From: Oscillospiraceae bacterium | GTDB taxonomy: Bacteria > Bacillota > Clostridia > Oscillospirales > Acutalibacteraceae | NCBI GenBank assembly: GCA_015065505.1 | Contig: SVQE01000003.1 | Location: 1 to 32,726 of the forward strand | Length of the DNA stretch: 32,726 nt | Direction of reading: 5' to 3' | Shown here: in pieces, positions 15,495-22,239 of the stretch | Numbering within the stretch: the stretch's first letter is position 1 | Layout: every line of letters begins with the position of its first letter | Made by a program: the position numbers and the translations under genes | Notes under the pieces: generated by a model | What the model was told of the DNA's origin: nothing | Databases searched by the model: none | The model's input: only the letters and a program-made list of their open reading frames with translations

Positions 15495-16159
15495 TATTCT
15501 ATTTCAATAACCTTTAATTTATTTCCTTCAACCATAAACTTAACTTCAAAATCTGCAAACTTAAATCCGTAAACCCTGCTTTCATCTTCGTGGTATGCAG
15601 GGCGCGGGTCATTTTTCAGGATTTGTTTAAGCGTTTCGGCTTGCTTTTCGCTGAGCTTTTCAGAAAGCTTTGGTTCGATTTCAACCTCAAGTGTATTAAA
15701 CTCTCTGCTTTCCGTAAAACCGCCTTTTGCATCAGACTTGCAGTCGCTGTAAGGAATATATGGCTTTATATCGTAAATAGGCGTTCCGTTAATCAAATCA
15801 GCGCCCTTAACAATCAGAACGCCGTTTTCGATTCTTTCAAGCTTAACGCACGAAAGCCCGAGGTTATTCGGGCGAAACGGTGAACGGCTTGCAAAAACGC
15901 CGACTCTTTCATTGCCGCCGAGAAGGGGAGGGCGAACTGTAAGGGAATGGCTTTCCCTTATATTTTCCGAAAATCCCCATATAAGCCATAAGTGGCTGAA
16001 GCCCTCAATTCCCTTGAGGGCATTTTTATCGCTGTATTCCTTTTCAAAAACGATTTTTGATTCAATGTCGCTCAGTCCGCTCTGACGAGGAACTGCGAAT
16101 TTATCGCTGAAATCGTTTTCAATTCTTGCAACGGGTTTTATTTCCATACTTCTGCTCAT
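15494..16159 (-). CDS. trmO: tRNA m6t6A37 methyltransferase TrmO (TsaA/YaeB family)
   Basis: TrmO adds a methyl group to the N6 of threonylcarbamoyl-adenosine 37 in tRNA-Thr, using SAM bound in a beta-barrel fold. Family motifs are clear in the 221 aa: GIEGFSHLWLIW, VGVFASRSPFRPNNLGLS, DLINGTPIYDIKPYIPYSD and the C-terminal DPRPAYHED. The ATG at 16159 is taken as start; a second ATG four codons on (16147) is equally possible, as the GGA upstream is closer to ideal spacing for that one. TATAAT on the minus strand at 16189-16194 is a likely -10 element. Confidence 0.92.
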   Translation of the reverse strand: MSRSMEIKPVARIENDFSDKFAVPRQSGLSDIESKIVFEKEYSDKNALKGIEGFSHLWLIWGFSENIRESHSLTVRPPLLGGNERVGVFASRSPFRPNNLGLSCVKLERIENGVLIVKGADLINGTPIYDIKPYIPYSDCKSDAKGGFTESREFNTLEVEIEPKLSEKLSEKQAETLKQILKNDPRPAYHEDESRVYGFKFADFEVKFMVEGNKLKVIEIE

Positions 16160-16236
16160 TCCAACATAAATAGTTTAAATCTTAATAGATTATAACACAT
16201 TTAAGCATATATTTTAATAAATTCATAAAAAATTAA

Positions 16237-16265
16237 TTGAATTTGAAAATGTTTTATAGTATTAT
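16237..16265 (+). promoter_or_regulatory. Sigma-A-type promoter of the 344-aa membrane protein gene
   Basis: TTGAAT at 16237-16242 and TATTAT at 16260-16265 are separated by 17 bases in an AT-rich divergent intergenic region. AAGGAG precedes the ATG at 16298. Confidence 0.6.
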
Positions 16266-16297
16266 TAGTTAGTAGAATAATTTTAAGGAGTAAAATT

Positions 16298-17332
16298 ATG
16301 GCTAAGGGTAAGGGAAAAGAAAAGGAAAAGAAGGAAAAAGTAAAGCTTACTAAAGCTGAAAAAAAGCAGGCTAAAAAAGAGAAAAAGCAAAGAGATAAAT
16401 ACTCTGTTAAGTCTAAGCTCAGCAAAACAAACAAGGCTTTATTTATAGTTTTCATTATTCTTTTGGTAGCTACTATTGTAATAGTTGCTCTTTCATCAGC
16501 AAAGGTTCCGGTTAAACCGACCGATCCTAATTCATATGTTGATGAACCGAGTATTGAAGAATTCACACCCGGAACATACGGCGGTGTTGCGTTCAACAGC
16601 GTTGATGATGTTGTTAACTATTATGTTGAATGCTTTGCATATAATAAAACCTTAACAGCTGATTATACCGAAAACGGCGAAGCTAAGAAGTATTATAAGC
16701 TTCTCGGCGATGAAAACCTTGAGATTGAGAATCTTCTTGTTGAAGGTCAGAAAAATGCAATGATTGATAAGCTTGTTCCAAGCATTCTTCCTTCAGTATT
16801 CAAGGGCTCGCCTAAGGGACTTCCTCCGGCAGATAACAGAGATCCTCAGTACGATACCCGTGACGACGGTCCGAACGGAACTCAGATTTCTCAGCTTGAA
16901 TCACACTTAACTGCTGATGATGTTCTTGCTTGCAATGTTGTTGATAATAAAGACGGCACAATCAGCATAACAATTCAGCCCAAGATGAGCATTCTTTCCA
17001 TGCCCGACCAGGATCCTCAGGGTCGTTTCTTCAACGTTCTCGGCGATATTTCGGGCACTGTTGAAAAAATCAGCGTGCTTTCATTCTCACAGGGAACCAT
17101 TGATGAAAACTTTGTTGTTAGATATGCAGGCGGTTCGGGAACAATAACCGTTAACACCAAAACAAAGGAAATAACAACAGCTGATTTCGAAATGGACGTT
17201 CATATTGATGTTCAGCATGCAAATGTATCCGTTATCAAGGATAAGAGCGCATCACTCGACATTATCTATACAAACCATTTCCCGGCATCTGATGAATTCC
17301 TTAAGAATTCAAGAAATATTGAAAGAAAATAA
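16298..17332 (+). CDS. Membrane-anchored extracellular protein of unknown function
   Basis: I do not recognise the 344-aa product. Residues 1-45 are extremely Lys/Glu-rich (charged, probably helical). One membrane span follows at about 47-68 (ALFIVFIILLVATIVIVAL), and then about 275 residues that should face outside. The outer part is beta-rich with several short repeats of acidic and aromatic residues but no catalytic motif I can name. A lipobox Cys is absent, so it is a type II anchored protein. It has its own promoter and terminator and so is monocistronic. Function unknown. Confidence 0.85.
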   Translation: MAKGKGKEKEKKEKVKLTKAEKKQAKKEKKQRDKYSVKSKLSKTNKALFIVFIILLVATIVIVALSSAKVPVKPTDPNSYVDEPSIEEFTPGTYGGVAFNSVDDVVNYYVECFAYNKTLTADYTENGEAKKYYKLLGDENLEIENLLVEGQKNAMIDKLVPSILPSVFKGSPKGLPPADNRDPQYDTRDDGPNGTQISQLESHLTADDVLACNVVDNKDGTISITIQPKMSILSMPDQDPQGRFFNVLGDISGTVEKISVLSFSQGTIDENFVVRYAGGSGTITVNTKTKEITTADFEMDVHIDVQHANVSVIKDKSASLDIIYTNHFPASDEFLKNSRNIERK

Positions 17333-17338
17333 ACTAAC

Positions 17339-17365
17339 GGGCTGAAATTTTCAGCCCTTTTGATT
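17339..17365 (+). terminator. Rho-independent terminator after the 344-aa gene
   Basis: GGGCTGA/TCAGCCC with an AATTT loop (17339-17357), followed by TTTTGATTTT. Confidence 0.8.
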
Positions 17366-17398
17366 TTCTGTATGTAATAGTCAAAATAAAAAAATATC

Positions 17399-17427
17399 TT
17401 GATTTTATAATTATAGTATAGTATAAT
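17399..17427 (+). promoter_or_regulatory. Promoter of the SRP RNA gene
   Basis: TTGATT at 17399-17404 and a consensus TATAAT at 17422-17427, spaced by 17 bases. Transcription should begin near 17434, just before the SRP RNA. Confidence 0.75.
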
Positions 17428-17440
17428 AATTTTTCGAAAA

Positions 17441-17592
17441 GAGTGCTTTTGCGTCTTTTATGTAGCGTATGGGCCCTGTGCGACGGGATGCTACGAACCT
17501 TGTCAGGCGGGGAACCGAGCAGCAATAAGTGGATTATTCTGTGTGCCTCAGACAAGTCTGTACGTTACATAAAGGGCGTAAAAGCATTTTTT
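17441..17592 (+). ncRNA. ffs: Signal recognition particle RNA
   Basis: The conserved SRP54-binding helix is visible as GAACCTTGTCAGGCGGGGAA followed by CCGAGCAGCA, matching the bacterial GUCAGG...GGAA...AGCAGC core. The outer ends pair strongly: TGCTTTTGCG with CGTAAAAGCA, then TTTATGTAGCGTA with TACGTTACATAAA. A T run follows the last stem (17587-17592) and would end transcription. At about 150 nt this is longer than E. coli 4.5S RNA and shorter than the B. subtilis RNA. Location just before dnaX is common in Firmicutes. Ends are estimates from pairing. Confidence 0.88.
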
Positions 17593-17613
17593 AAAACAAA
17601 GAGGAGGAATAAT

Positions 17614-19311
17614 ATGTATCAGGTTTTATACAGAAAATACAGACCGCAGGTGTTCAGCGACGTTTACGGTCAGGATCATGTTACCTCAACTCTTCAAAAC
17701 GAAATAAACCAGGGCAGAATTTCCCATGCATATCTTTTTACAGGCTCAAGAGGAACGGGAAAAACAACCTGCGCTAAAATACTTGCAAAGGCTGTTAACT
17801 GCGAAAACCCGATAAACGGCGAGCCTTGTAATGAATGCGAGGTTTGCAGAGGGCTTGATTCGGGCTCTATTTATGATGTTGTTGAAATCGATGCCGCTTC
17901 AAACAACGGTGTTGATAATATAAGGGATTTGCGTGAAGAGGCTAATTATACCCCTTCAAGAGGCAAATACAGAGTTTATATAATCGACGAGGTTCATATG
18001 CTTTCAACAGGCGCTTTCAATGCTCTGCTGAAAACACTTGAAGAACCGCCTGCACATGTTATTTTCATTCTTGCAACAACCGAGGTTCACAAGCTTCCTG
18101 CAACAATTCTCTCACGCTGTCAGCGCTTTGATTTCAAGCGTATTCAACCTGAAACAATGGCAAAGAGGCTGGGTCAGGTTGCAAGCCTTGAAAATATTGA
18201 GCTTGATAATGACGCAGCAATCCTTATTGCACGAATTGCAGACGGAGCTCTGCGTGACGGTCTTTCAATTCTCGACCAGTGTGCATCAAGAAGCAAAAGG
18301 GTTACAAGCGAGCTTGTAAGCGAGGTTGCAGGTCTTGCAGGAAAAGAGGCAATGTTTAAGCTTTCCTCCTGCATTTCAAACAAGCAGACAAACGATGCAG
18401 TTAATATCATTTCCGATTTATATCAAAACAGCTTTGATATGGAAAGGCTCTGCGTTGAAATGATTAATCATTTCAGAAACTATCTTATTGTTAAAACCGT
18501 TAATAAGAGCAGGGAACTGATTATCTGCACGGATAATGAATATAACAATATTCTTGAAGGCGCTAAGAGCTTTACTCTTGAAAGCATAATCTACGCAATA
18601 GATTTGCTTCAGAAAACTCTTATTGAAATCAAGCGCGGTGCAAGTGCAAGAATTGAAGTAGAGCTTGCATTCGTTCGCCTTTGCAATCCGAAGCTTGAAG
18701 AAACAAACGAAGCGCTTCTTCAAAGAATATCCGAGCTTGAAAGAGCTGTTAAAACAGGAACTATCGTAAGCGCTCAGCCAACACCGGTTCAGGTTAAGGA
18801 AGAGCCTGAAATGGCACCTGAAGAGTTTACAGAAGAAGAAAAAGCCGAGGAAGCACCCATTGAACCCCAGAGCGCTGCTCCGATTGAAGAGCAGCCAAAA
18901 GAGGAGATACCTGCTCAGAATGAAGCAGCACCGATGCCCGAGCCTCCGAAGGAAGAGCCCGCGCCGACGCCTGCTCAGAGCGAAACACCCTCGCAGTTTG
19001 AATTTATGCAGTGGGGCGAGTTTATGGAGGTGCTTCATAAAGAGGATGTTGCACTTTTCGGAATACTCAGCGGCTCGAAGGGCTTCATAAGAGGCGAGTA
19101 TTTCTTAATAGACAGTGCAAATGTAACAGTTCGTGATTTTATCAGGATTCCTACTCACGCAAAAGCTGTTAAAAAGGCGCTGTTTGAGGTAACGGGTCAG
19201 CAGTATAAGCTCGGTCTTTTCAAGCGCAAGGATAATGAAACCGAAAAAAGAGACCCGCTCGAGGATTTAATATCCAAAGCGCAGGGAAATATAAATCTTG
19301 AAGTTAAATAA
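17614..19311 (+). CDS. dnaX: DNA polymerase III subunit gamma/tau DnaX
   Basis: DnaX is the ATPase core of the clamp loader. The 565-aa protein begins MYQVLYRKYRPQVF, with Walker A GSRGTGKTT, a four-Cys zinc module between about 64 and 80 (CENPINGEPCNECEVC), Walker B VYIIDEVHML and the SRC motif ILSRCQRF. A Pro/Glu-rich linker runs at about 390-465, followed by a C-terminal domain that would bind the polymerase. GAGGAGG sits 6-7 bases before the ATG at 17614; the frame stays open upstream only across the SRP RNA gene. No clear A-AAA-AAG slippery site is seen, so a frameshifted gamma product is not predicted. It leads the conserved dnaX-ybaB-recR run. Confidence 0.95.
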   Translation: MYQVLYRKYRPQVFSDVYGQDHVTSTLQNEINQGRISHAYLFTGSRGTGKTTCAKILAKAVNCENPINGEPCNECEVCRGLDSGSIYDVVEIDAASNNGVDNIRDLREEANYTPSRGKYRVYIIDEVHMLSTGAFNALLKTLEEPPAHVIFILATTEVHKLPATILSRCQRFDFKRIQPETMAKRLGQVASLENIELDNDAAILIARIADGALRDGLSILDQCASRSKRVTSELVSEVAGLAGKEAMFKLSSCISNKQTNDAVNIISDLYQNSFDMERLCVEMINHFRNYLIVKTVNKSRELIICTDNEYNNILEGAKSFTLESIIYAIDLLQKTLIEIKRGASARIEVELAFVRLCNPKLEETNEALLQRISELERAVKTGTIVSAQPTPVQVKEEPEMAPEEFTEEEKAEEAPIEPQSAAPIEEQPKEEIPAQNEAAPMPEPPKEEPAPTPAQSETPSQFEFMQWGEFMEVLHKEDVALFGILSGSKGFIRGEYFLIDSANVTVRDFIRIPTHAKAVKKALFEVTGQQYKLGLFKRKDNETEKRDPLEDLISKAQGNINLEVK

Positions 19312-19329
19312 TCTAAAAGGAGATATAAT

Positions 19330-19677
19330 ATGAAAGCAAGACTTCCTAAAGGAATGGGCGGCGGAGGACCGCAGAATATGCAGGCAATGCTTAAGCAGGC
19401 TCAGAAAATGCAGGAGCAGATTGAAGCTAAAAAAGCAGAGCTTGAGCAGAAGGAATATGTTGTTTCTTCGGGCGGCGGAATGGTTGAAGTAACCATGACC
19501 GGTAACCACGAGGTTAAAGCAATCGGAATCAATCCCGAGGTTGTTGACCCCGAGGATGTTGAAATGCTTGAGGATATGCTTGTTGCAGCTCTTAACGAGG
19601 CAAACCGCCAGATTGACGAGGAATCCGAAAGAGAAATGGATGCAGCAACGGGCGGACTCAATATCCCCGGACTTTAA
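19330..19677 (+). CDS. ybaB: YbaB/EbfC family nucleoid-associated protein
   Basis: This 115-aa DNA-binding protein has the family pattern: a Gly-rich start, the helix MLKQAQKMQEQIEAKKAELE, the strand pair VSSGGGMVEVTMTGNHEVKAI, INPEVVDPEDVEMLEDMLVA and a final helix rich in charged residues. The family binds DNA as a dimer and is nearly always found between dnaX and recR, as here. AAAGGAG precedes the ATG. Confidence 0.95.
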   Translation: MKARLPKGMGGGGPQNMQAMLKQAQKMQEQIEAKKAELEQKEYVVSSGGGMVEVTMTGNHEVKAIGINPEVVDPEDVEMLEDMLVAALNEANRQIDEESEREMDAATGGLNIPGL

Positions 19678-19710
19678 TATATAACTTACGCCTGAACAGG
19701 AGTATTAACT

Positions 19711-20310
19711 ATGTCTTATAATCTTGCACCGCTTCAGAATTTAATAGACCAGTTTGAACGCATGCAGGGAATCGGAAACAAAACCGCACAGAGAATGGCT
19801 TTTTATATTCTTTCGCTTTCAGACGATGAAGCAAACGCCTTTGCGCAGGCAATAACGGATGCACACACTAAGATTAAGCAGTGCAAAATCTGTTGCGACC
19901 TTGCCGATGACGAGCTTTGCCCCGTCTGCAAGGATGGCAGCAGAGACAGAAGCGTTATCTGCGTTGTTGAGGACCCGAGAGATGTTGCCGCCATTGAAAG
20001 AACTCATGAATATAACGGAATGTATCATGTTCTTCACGGCGCAATTTCACCAATGGATAATATCGGTCCCGACCAGATAAGAATCAAAGAGCTTATTGCA
20101 AGGCTGAGCGACGGTGAGGTTGAAGAAATTATTATGGCAACAAACCCGACGGTTGAAGGCGAAGCGACTGCAATGTATATTTCAAGGCTTCTCAAGCCCA
20201 TGGGAATAACAATCAGCCGTCTTGCATACGGCGTTCCCGTTGGCGCAGATCTTGAATATGCCGATGAAATAACTCTTTCAAGAGCTATTAAGGGCAGGTC
20301 ATTAATATAG
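19711..20310 (+). CDS. recR: Recombination mediator RecR
   Basis: RecR acts with RecO (and RecF) to load RecA at gapped DNA. The 199-aa protein has the helix-hairpin-helix region (QGIGNKTAQRMAFYIL), a Cys4 zinc finger (CKICCDLADDELCPVC at about 57-72), a Toprim domain with VVEDPRDVAAIERT and ATNPTVEGEATAMYI, and the C-terminal LAYGVPVGADLEYADEITL. All are diagnostic. Spacing to ybaB is 33 bases, with CAGGAG upstream. Confidence 0.97.
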   Translation: MSYNLAPLQNLIDQFERMQGIGNKTAQRMAFYILSLSDDEANAFAQAITDAHTKIKQCKICCDLADDELCPVCKDGSRDRSVICVVEDPRDVAAIERTHEYNGMYHVLHGAISPMDNIGPDQIRIKELIARLSDGEVEEIIMATNPTVEGEATAMYISRLLKPMGITISRLAYGVPVGADLEYADEITLSRAIKGRSLI

Positions 20311-20341
20311 CAGTAGCTGAATTAAGAAAGGAGTGATGGGC

Positions 20342-20797
20342 TTGGCTGATAGCATTCAAACAATAGCAAGAAATAAAAAAGCCTATCACGACTATTTTAT
20401 TCTTGAAAAATATGAAGCAGGAATAGAGCTTTTCGGAACGGAAATAAAATCAATCAGAGCAGGCAGAGTTAATTTGAAGGATTCATATTGTTCGGTTGAC
20501 GGCGGCGAAATGTTTGCGCTCGGAATGCATATTTCACCCTATGAAATGGGCAACCGTTTCAACCGCGATCCGCTCAGAAAGAAAAGGCTTTTGCTTCACA
20601 AAAAAGAAATAATGAAGCTCTTCGGTCAGTCCCAGCAGCAGGGGCTGTCAATTATTCCGCTTGAGGTTTATATCAAAAACGGAAGAGCAAAGCTTGAAAT
20701 AGGACTTTGTAAAGGTAAAAAGCTTTACGATAAACGCGCAACCGAAGCAAAGAAGAGCGCAGACAGAGAAATGGAAAGAAATCTCAAAATGAGATAA
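20342..20797 (+). CDS. smpB: SsrA-binding protein SmpB
   Basis: SmpB binds tmRNA and places it on stalled ribosomes for trans-translation. The 151-aa protein has the OB-fold region ([35 protein letters not shown]), the [16 protein letters not shown] segment, and the basic tail with [21 protein letters not shown] take the TTG at 20342 as start, because AAGGAG at 20328-20333 has ideal spacing to it ([13 protein letters not shown]); an ATG at 20336 and a GTG at 20333 are in frame but touch that site. The tmRNA gene lies 230 bases downstream, the classic smpB-ssrA arrangement. Confidence 0.95.
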   Translation: MADSIQTIARNKKAYHDYFILEKYEAGIELFGTEIKSIRAGRVNLKDSYCSVDGGEMFALGMHISPYEMGNRFNRDPLRKKRLLLHKKEIMKLFGQSQQQGLSIIPLEVYIKNGRAKLEIGLCKGKKLYDKRATEAKKSADREMERNLKMR

Positions 20798-20801
20798 AAC
20801 C

Positions 20802-20853
20802 TCACACCTTCCCCTTGAGGGGGAAGGGGGACCGCTTGCGGTGGATGAGGTGT
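20802..20853. repeat. Palindromic intergenic repeat, simple copy
   Basis: CCTTCCCC/GGGGAAGG around TTGA, then ACCGC/GCGGT around TT, ending GATGAGGTGT. The two outer portions match the stretch at 1-110, which carries an additional insert. It starts five bases after the smpB stop codon. Confidence 0.75.
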
Positions 20854-20877
20854 TTTTGGTTGATAATGCTGTTAGTA

Positions 20878-21028
20878 GTGGCGGATATCATCCACCTGAT
20901 TAGTGATATGCTGCTTTGCAGCGTGATATTGATTTGCTCAGCAAATCAGTGATATTAATTCGCTTTGCGAATTAGTGATATTTGCGATGCGTTGCATCGC
21001 AAGTTAAATTTTTGTTTCACAAAAATTT
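20878..21028. repeat. Array of five different hairpins joined by a GTGATAT spacer
   Basis: After a leader (GTGGCGGATATCATCCACC, then TGATTAGTGATAT) come five perfect hairpins with unrelated stems and three-base loops: GCTGC-TTT-GCAGC (20910-20922), GATTTGC-TCA-GCAAATC (20931-20947), AATTCGC-TTT-GCGAATT (20957-20973), TTGCGATGC-GTT-GCATCGCAA (20982-21002) and AAATTTTTGT-TTC-ACAAAAATTT (21006-21028). The first four are separated by (A)GTGATAT(T). The stems differ in sequence while both arms match perfectly. The last stem ends four bases before the tmRNA 5' end. Confidence 0.85.
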
Positions 21029-21031
21029 TAC

Positions 21032-21378
21032 GGGGATGAAAGGATATCGACAGGTTCGGTGAGGCTTGGTCAGCGAGCAGCGGAGTTGCACCGCTTTAAA
21101 AGTAACACATTAAAAATAACTGACAATAATAAAACAGTTCTTCGCGCTGCCTAAGCAGCGTGCGTCCTGATTAAGAGTGCCGCGGCTTAATTAAGGGCGT
21201 CGATTAGCGGCGAACATGAACGGGGGATTGGCTCGGCTCCCGTCAGGTATAAGAGTCTACCGTAACTGAAAGGCTGTTTGCCGCCGTTCAGTGAGGGGAA
21301 TCCTAACGACAAACTACGCCCGTAGAGCCCTTGTTGAGCTGAGTTTGGACGCGAGTTCAATTCTCGCCATCTCCACCA
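21032..21378 (+). ncRNA. ssrA: Transfer-messenger RNA
   Basis: The 5' end GGGGATG pairs with CATCTCC at 21369-21374, followed by ACCA, with one G-U pair. The 5' region has GGATATCGACAGG, close to the canonical GGAUUCGACGGG, and the 3' end has a T-arm with GTTCAATTC. Several pseudoknot stems lie between. The tag frame ends in a TAA placed in the loop of the hairpin CGCGCTGC-CTAA-GCAGCGTGCG, the usual place. With GAC at 21122 as resume codon (TAACT just before it resembles the E. coli TAGTC), the encoded tag is (A)DNNKTVLRAA, stop at 21152-21154. The resume codon is inferred. Any promoter would fall inside the hairpin array, so processing from a smpB transcript is possible. Confidence 0.93.
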
Positions 21379-21385
21379 AAAACAG

Positions 21386-21418
21386 AACGCACGCACTCGT
21401 TGCGTGCGTTTTGTTTTT
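21386..21418 (+). terminator. tmRNA terminator
   Basis: AACGCACGCA/TGCGTGCGTT, a 10-bp perfect stem with loop CTCGT, followed by TTGTTTTT, eight bases after the tmRNA CCA end. Confidence 0.9.
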
Positions 21419-21423
21419 CAGTA

Positions 21424-21527
21424 TAATGCGAGAATTGAAACAAAACTCCAAATTTTTCGTGCAGCTCGCTGCTGGGAAAATTTGGGAGAACAGTCCGGTG
21501 GACTGTTCGATAGTTGAGAGGAGAGTC
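21424..21527. repeat. Repeat region with two hairpins downstream of tmRNA
   Basis: CTCCAAATTTTTC pairs imperfectly with GGAAAATTTGGGAG, enclosing CAGC/GCTG. Then GAACAGTCC-GGT-GGACTGTTC is a perfect 9-bp hairpin (21488-21508). The AAATTT-bearing stem followed by GGGA resembles part of the spacer at 4000-4236. No gene is seen. Confidence 0.55.
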
Positions 21528-21591
21528 TAGCCATCTCCGCCACGAAAAAAGCACCCCATTCGGGGTGCTTTTTTCGTGGCGGAGATGGCTA
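21528..21591. repeat. 64-nt perfect palindrome including a terminator-like core
   Basis: Two 30-base arms match perfectly around the loop ATTC. The left arm starts TAGCCATCTCCGCCACG and ends AAAAAAGCACCCC; the right arm is its exact complement. The inner part works as a bidirectional terminator (GCACCCC/GGGGTGC with A6/T6). The outer part TAGCCATCTCCGCCA resembles the tmRNA 3' end CGCCATCTCCACCA at 21365-21378. Confidence 0.85.
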
Positions 21592-21617
21592 AGAGCCGAT
21601 AAACAAAACTCATATTA

Positions 21618-21646
21618 TTGAATTTGTTATCTCTTTATGGTATTGT
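21618..21646 (+). promoter_or_regulatory. Promoter of the zinc-ribbon/sigma cluster
   Basis: TTGAAT at 21618-21623 and TATTGT at 21641-21646, spaced by 17 bases, about 145 bases upstream of the first zinc-ribbon gene. The stretch between is very AT-rich, with runs of A and T but no gene. Confidence 0.55.
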
Positions 21647-21790
21647 TTTAATATATTATTATTAAACTATGATTGTTTTTCTGTTTGCTTTTCACTGCGA
21701 AAAAATTTTTCAAAATTTTTTCAAAAAAATTAAACCTGAATTAATTTTTCTGCGTCTATGTTATGAAAAGCAAAAAAAGGAGGTAAAAAT

Positions 21791-22234
21791 ATGCTTTGTT
21801 CATCATGCGGAAAAGCATTGGATTTTGATGCAAAATTCTGCGATAAATGCGGGATGCCTGTAGCCGAGGCTTTTGCAGTCCCGTCAGAATCAAAAATTGC
21901 TGATAATTCAGCAACAGCGGCTTCGGTTCAGACGAAGCAGCCCGTTATTAAAACGAATTATCAAAGAAATGCGGCGGTTCATATGCCTGCTTCCGTTCAG
22001 CGTAAACCTGCTGTTAATAACAGCGGTGTTCGCTGTTCAAAATGCGGTGCAATCCTGCCGACAGGCTCTAATTTCTGTGATTTATGCGGTGCTCCTGCGC
22101 GTCAGATTAACTCGGCAAATAATGCAGTAAGAAGCAATTTTATATGTAAGAATTGCGGCGCTGCATTAATTCAGGGTTCACGCTTTTGCGGAAAATGCGG
22201 TGCAACCACCTTGAATCAACAGTACAGGAGGTAG
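21791..22234 (+). CDS. Triple zinc-ribbon protein
   Basis: This 147-aa protein contains three separate CxxC...CxxC zinc ribbons: CSSCGKALDFDAKFCDKCG at the start, CSKCGAILPTGSNFCDLCG in the middle and CKNCGAALIQGSRFCGKCG at the end, joined by low-complexity linkers. No enzymatic domain or membrane span is seen. AAAGGAGG precedes the ATG. Zinc ribbons of this type usually mediate protein or nucleic-acid contacts. Two more zinc-ribbon genes and a sigma factor follow, so it may belong to an envelope-related regulatory unit. Exact role unknown. Confidence 0.85.
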   Translation: MLCSSCGKALDFDAKFCDKCGMPVAEAFAVPSESKIADNSATAASVQTKQPVIKTNYQRNAAVHMPASVQRKPAVNNSGVRCSKCGAILPTGSNFCDLCGAPARQINSANNAVRSNFICKNCGAALIQGSRFCGKCGATTLNQQYRR

Positions 22235-22239
22235 CTAAA

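Noticed and set aside
17443-17613. Upstream extension of dnaX by 57 codons
   Set aside because: The extension reads through the SRP RNA gene; the DnaX N terminus and binding site are at 17614.
18826-18850. Possible dnaX frameshift site (run of A in GAAGAAGAAAAAGCC)
   Set aside because: It does not match the A-AAA-AAG heptamer in the right frame and no stimulatory hairpin or upstream Shine-Dalgarno element is evident.
18418-19038. Long minus-strand open frame opposite dnaX
   Set aside because: Its Leu/Phe/Cys-rich composition is the complement of the Glu/Pro-rich DnaX linker, with no binding site or homology.
20878-21028. CRISPR array
   Set aside because: The constant part is only 7-9 bases and the variable parts are self-complementary hairpins of different length; no cas genes are present.
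21187-21396. Open frame of 69 codons on the minus strand
   Set aside because: It lies wholly on the complement of the tmRNA 3' part and terminator. Such frames are a well-known false annotation at tRNA and tmRNA ends.
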